Notes under the pieces: model-generated
Database searches by the model: none
Told to the model about the DNA's origin: nothing
What the model saw: the letters and a program-made list of their open reading frames with translations, nothing else
Assembly (NCBI GenBank): GCA_028818385.1
Contig: JAPPNY010000008.1
Location: forward strand, 1 to 40,416
DNA: 40,416 nt
DNA from: Spirochaetaceae bacterium
GTDB taxonomy: Bacteria; Spirochaetota; Spirochaetia; SZUA-6; Bin103
Direction of reading: 5' to 3'
Program-made: the position numbers and the translations under genes
Shown here: in pieces, positions 40,409 to 40,416 of the stretch
Layout of the letters: every line of letters starts with the position of its first letter
Position numbering within the stretch: the stretch's first letter is position 1

Positions 40409-40416
40409 ATGCTTGA
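40409..40416 (+). CDS. start of a gene running off the right edge
   Basis: ATG at 40409 with AAGGAGG at 40397-40403 in front (5-nt spacing) is the strongest ribosome binding site in this part of the window. Fewer than three codons are visible. A recombinase or transposase is plausible from the repeats just upstream, but the sequence does not show it. Confidence 0.6.

Noticed and set aside
1..40416. CRISPR array
   Set aside because: No regularly spaced direct repeats with unique spacers; the only repeat cluster, at 40239-40386, is palindromic and irregular.

Overview
The window is a GC-rich, gene-dense chromosomal segment of a Gram-negative bacterium. Four things point that way: two lipoproteins with lipoboxes, Sec-type signal peptides, a Tat system, and system II (ResB/CcsA) cytochrome c assembly. 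The closest relative I can recall for any protein is the Leptospira citramalate synthase, matched by the product at 13090. Together with the abundance of DUF2961, PhyH and sugar-acid enzymes typical of uncultured high-GC Spirochaetota, this makes a spirochaete my best guess. It is not proven, because the window has no rRNA or other phylogenetic marker.

Layout: (1) 1-2786, plus strand: a membrane protein, a winged-helix regulator, a divergent cis-prenyltransferase, a bacilliredoxin and a small beta-rich protein. (2) 2854-7949, plus: a tightly overlapped operon of lipoprotein, ResB, CcsA, TatC and two TatA/B proteins. (3) 7976-11743, minus: panB-panC-coaX-coaBC, the pantothenate-to-CoA pathway, behind a long structured leader. 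(4) 12082-12702, minus: a higBA toxin-antitoxin pair whose toxin is frameshifted near its end. (5) 12883-20485, plus: a promoter, a leader peptide and an attenuator-like hairpin, then cimA-argH-hflX-response regulator joined by stop/start overlaps, followed by a secreted PDZ protein and a histidine kinase. (6) 20500-28700: DUF2961/GH172, a zinc-type dehydrogenase, a SMUG1-type uracil-DNA glycosylase, a membrane protein, an FKBP lipoprotein with mtaB, and a penicillin acylase. (7) 28697-33757, minus: ferritin, a secreted protein, a glycosyltransferase, an M20-like protein and glucosyl-3-phosphoglycerate synthase. (8) 33821-39927: a likely sugar-acid catabolic neighbourhood (2-hydroxyacid dehydrogenase, Gfo/Idh, enolase-superfamily dehydratase, DapA-like, PhyH), with an orphan DNA methyltransferase inserted in it. 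(9) 39928-40416: a dense cluster of palindromic ATGCGGAG repeats and a perfect 16-bp inverted repeat just before a gene that starts at the right edge. This looks like the end of a mobile element.

Recurring regulatory theme: several genes have a TAnnnT -10-like box 6-8 nt before the start codon and no Shine-Dalgarno, which suggests leaderless transcripts. The clearest case is the Ile-containing leader peptide of cimA. I saw no tRNA, rRNA or CRISPR array.
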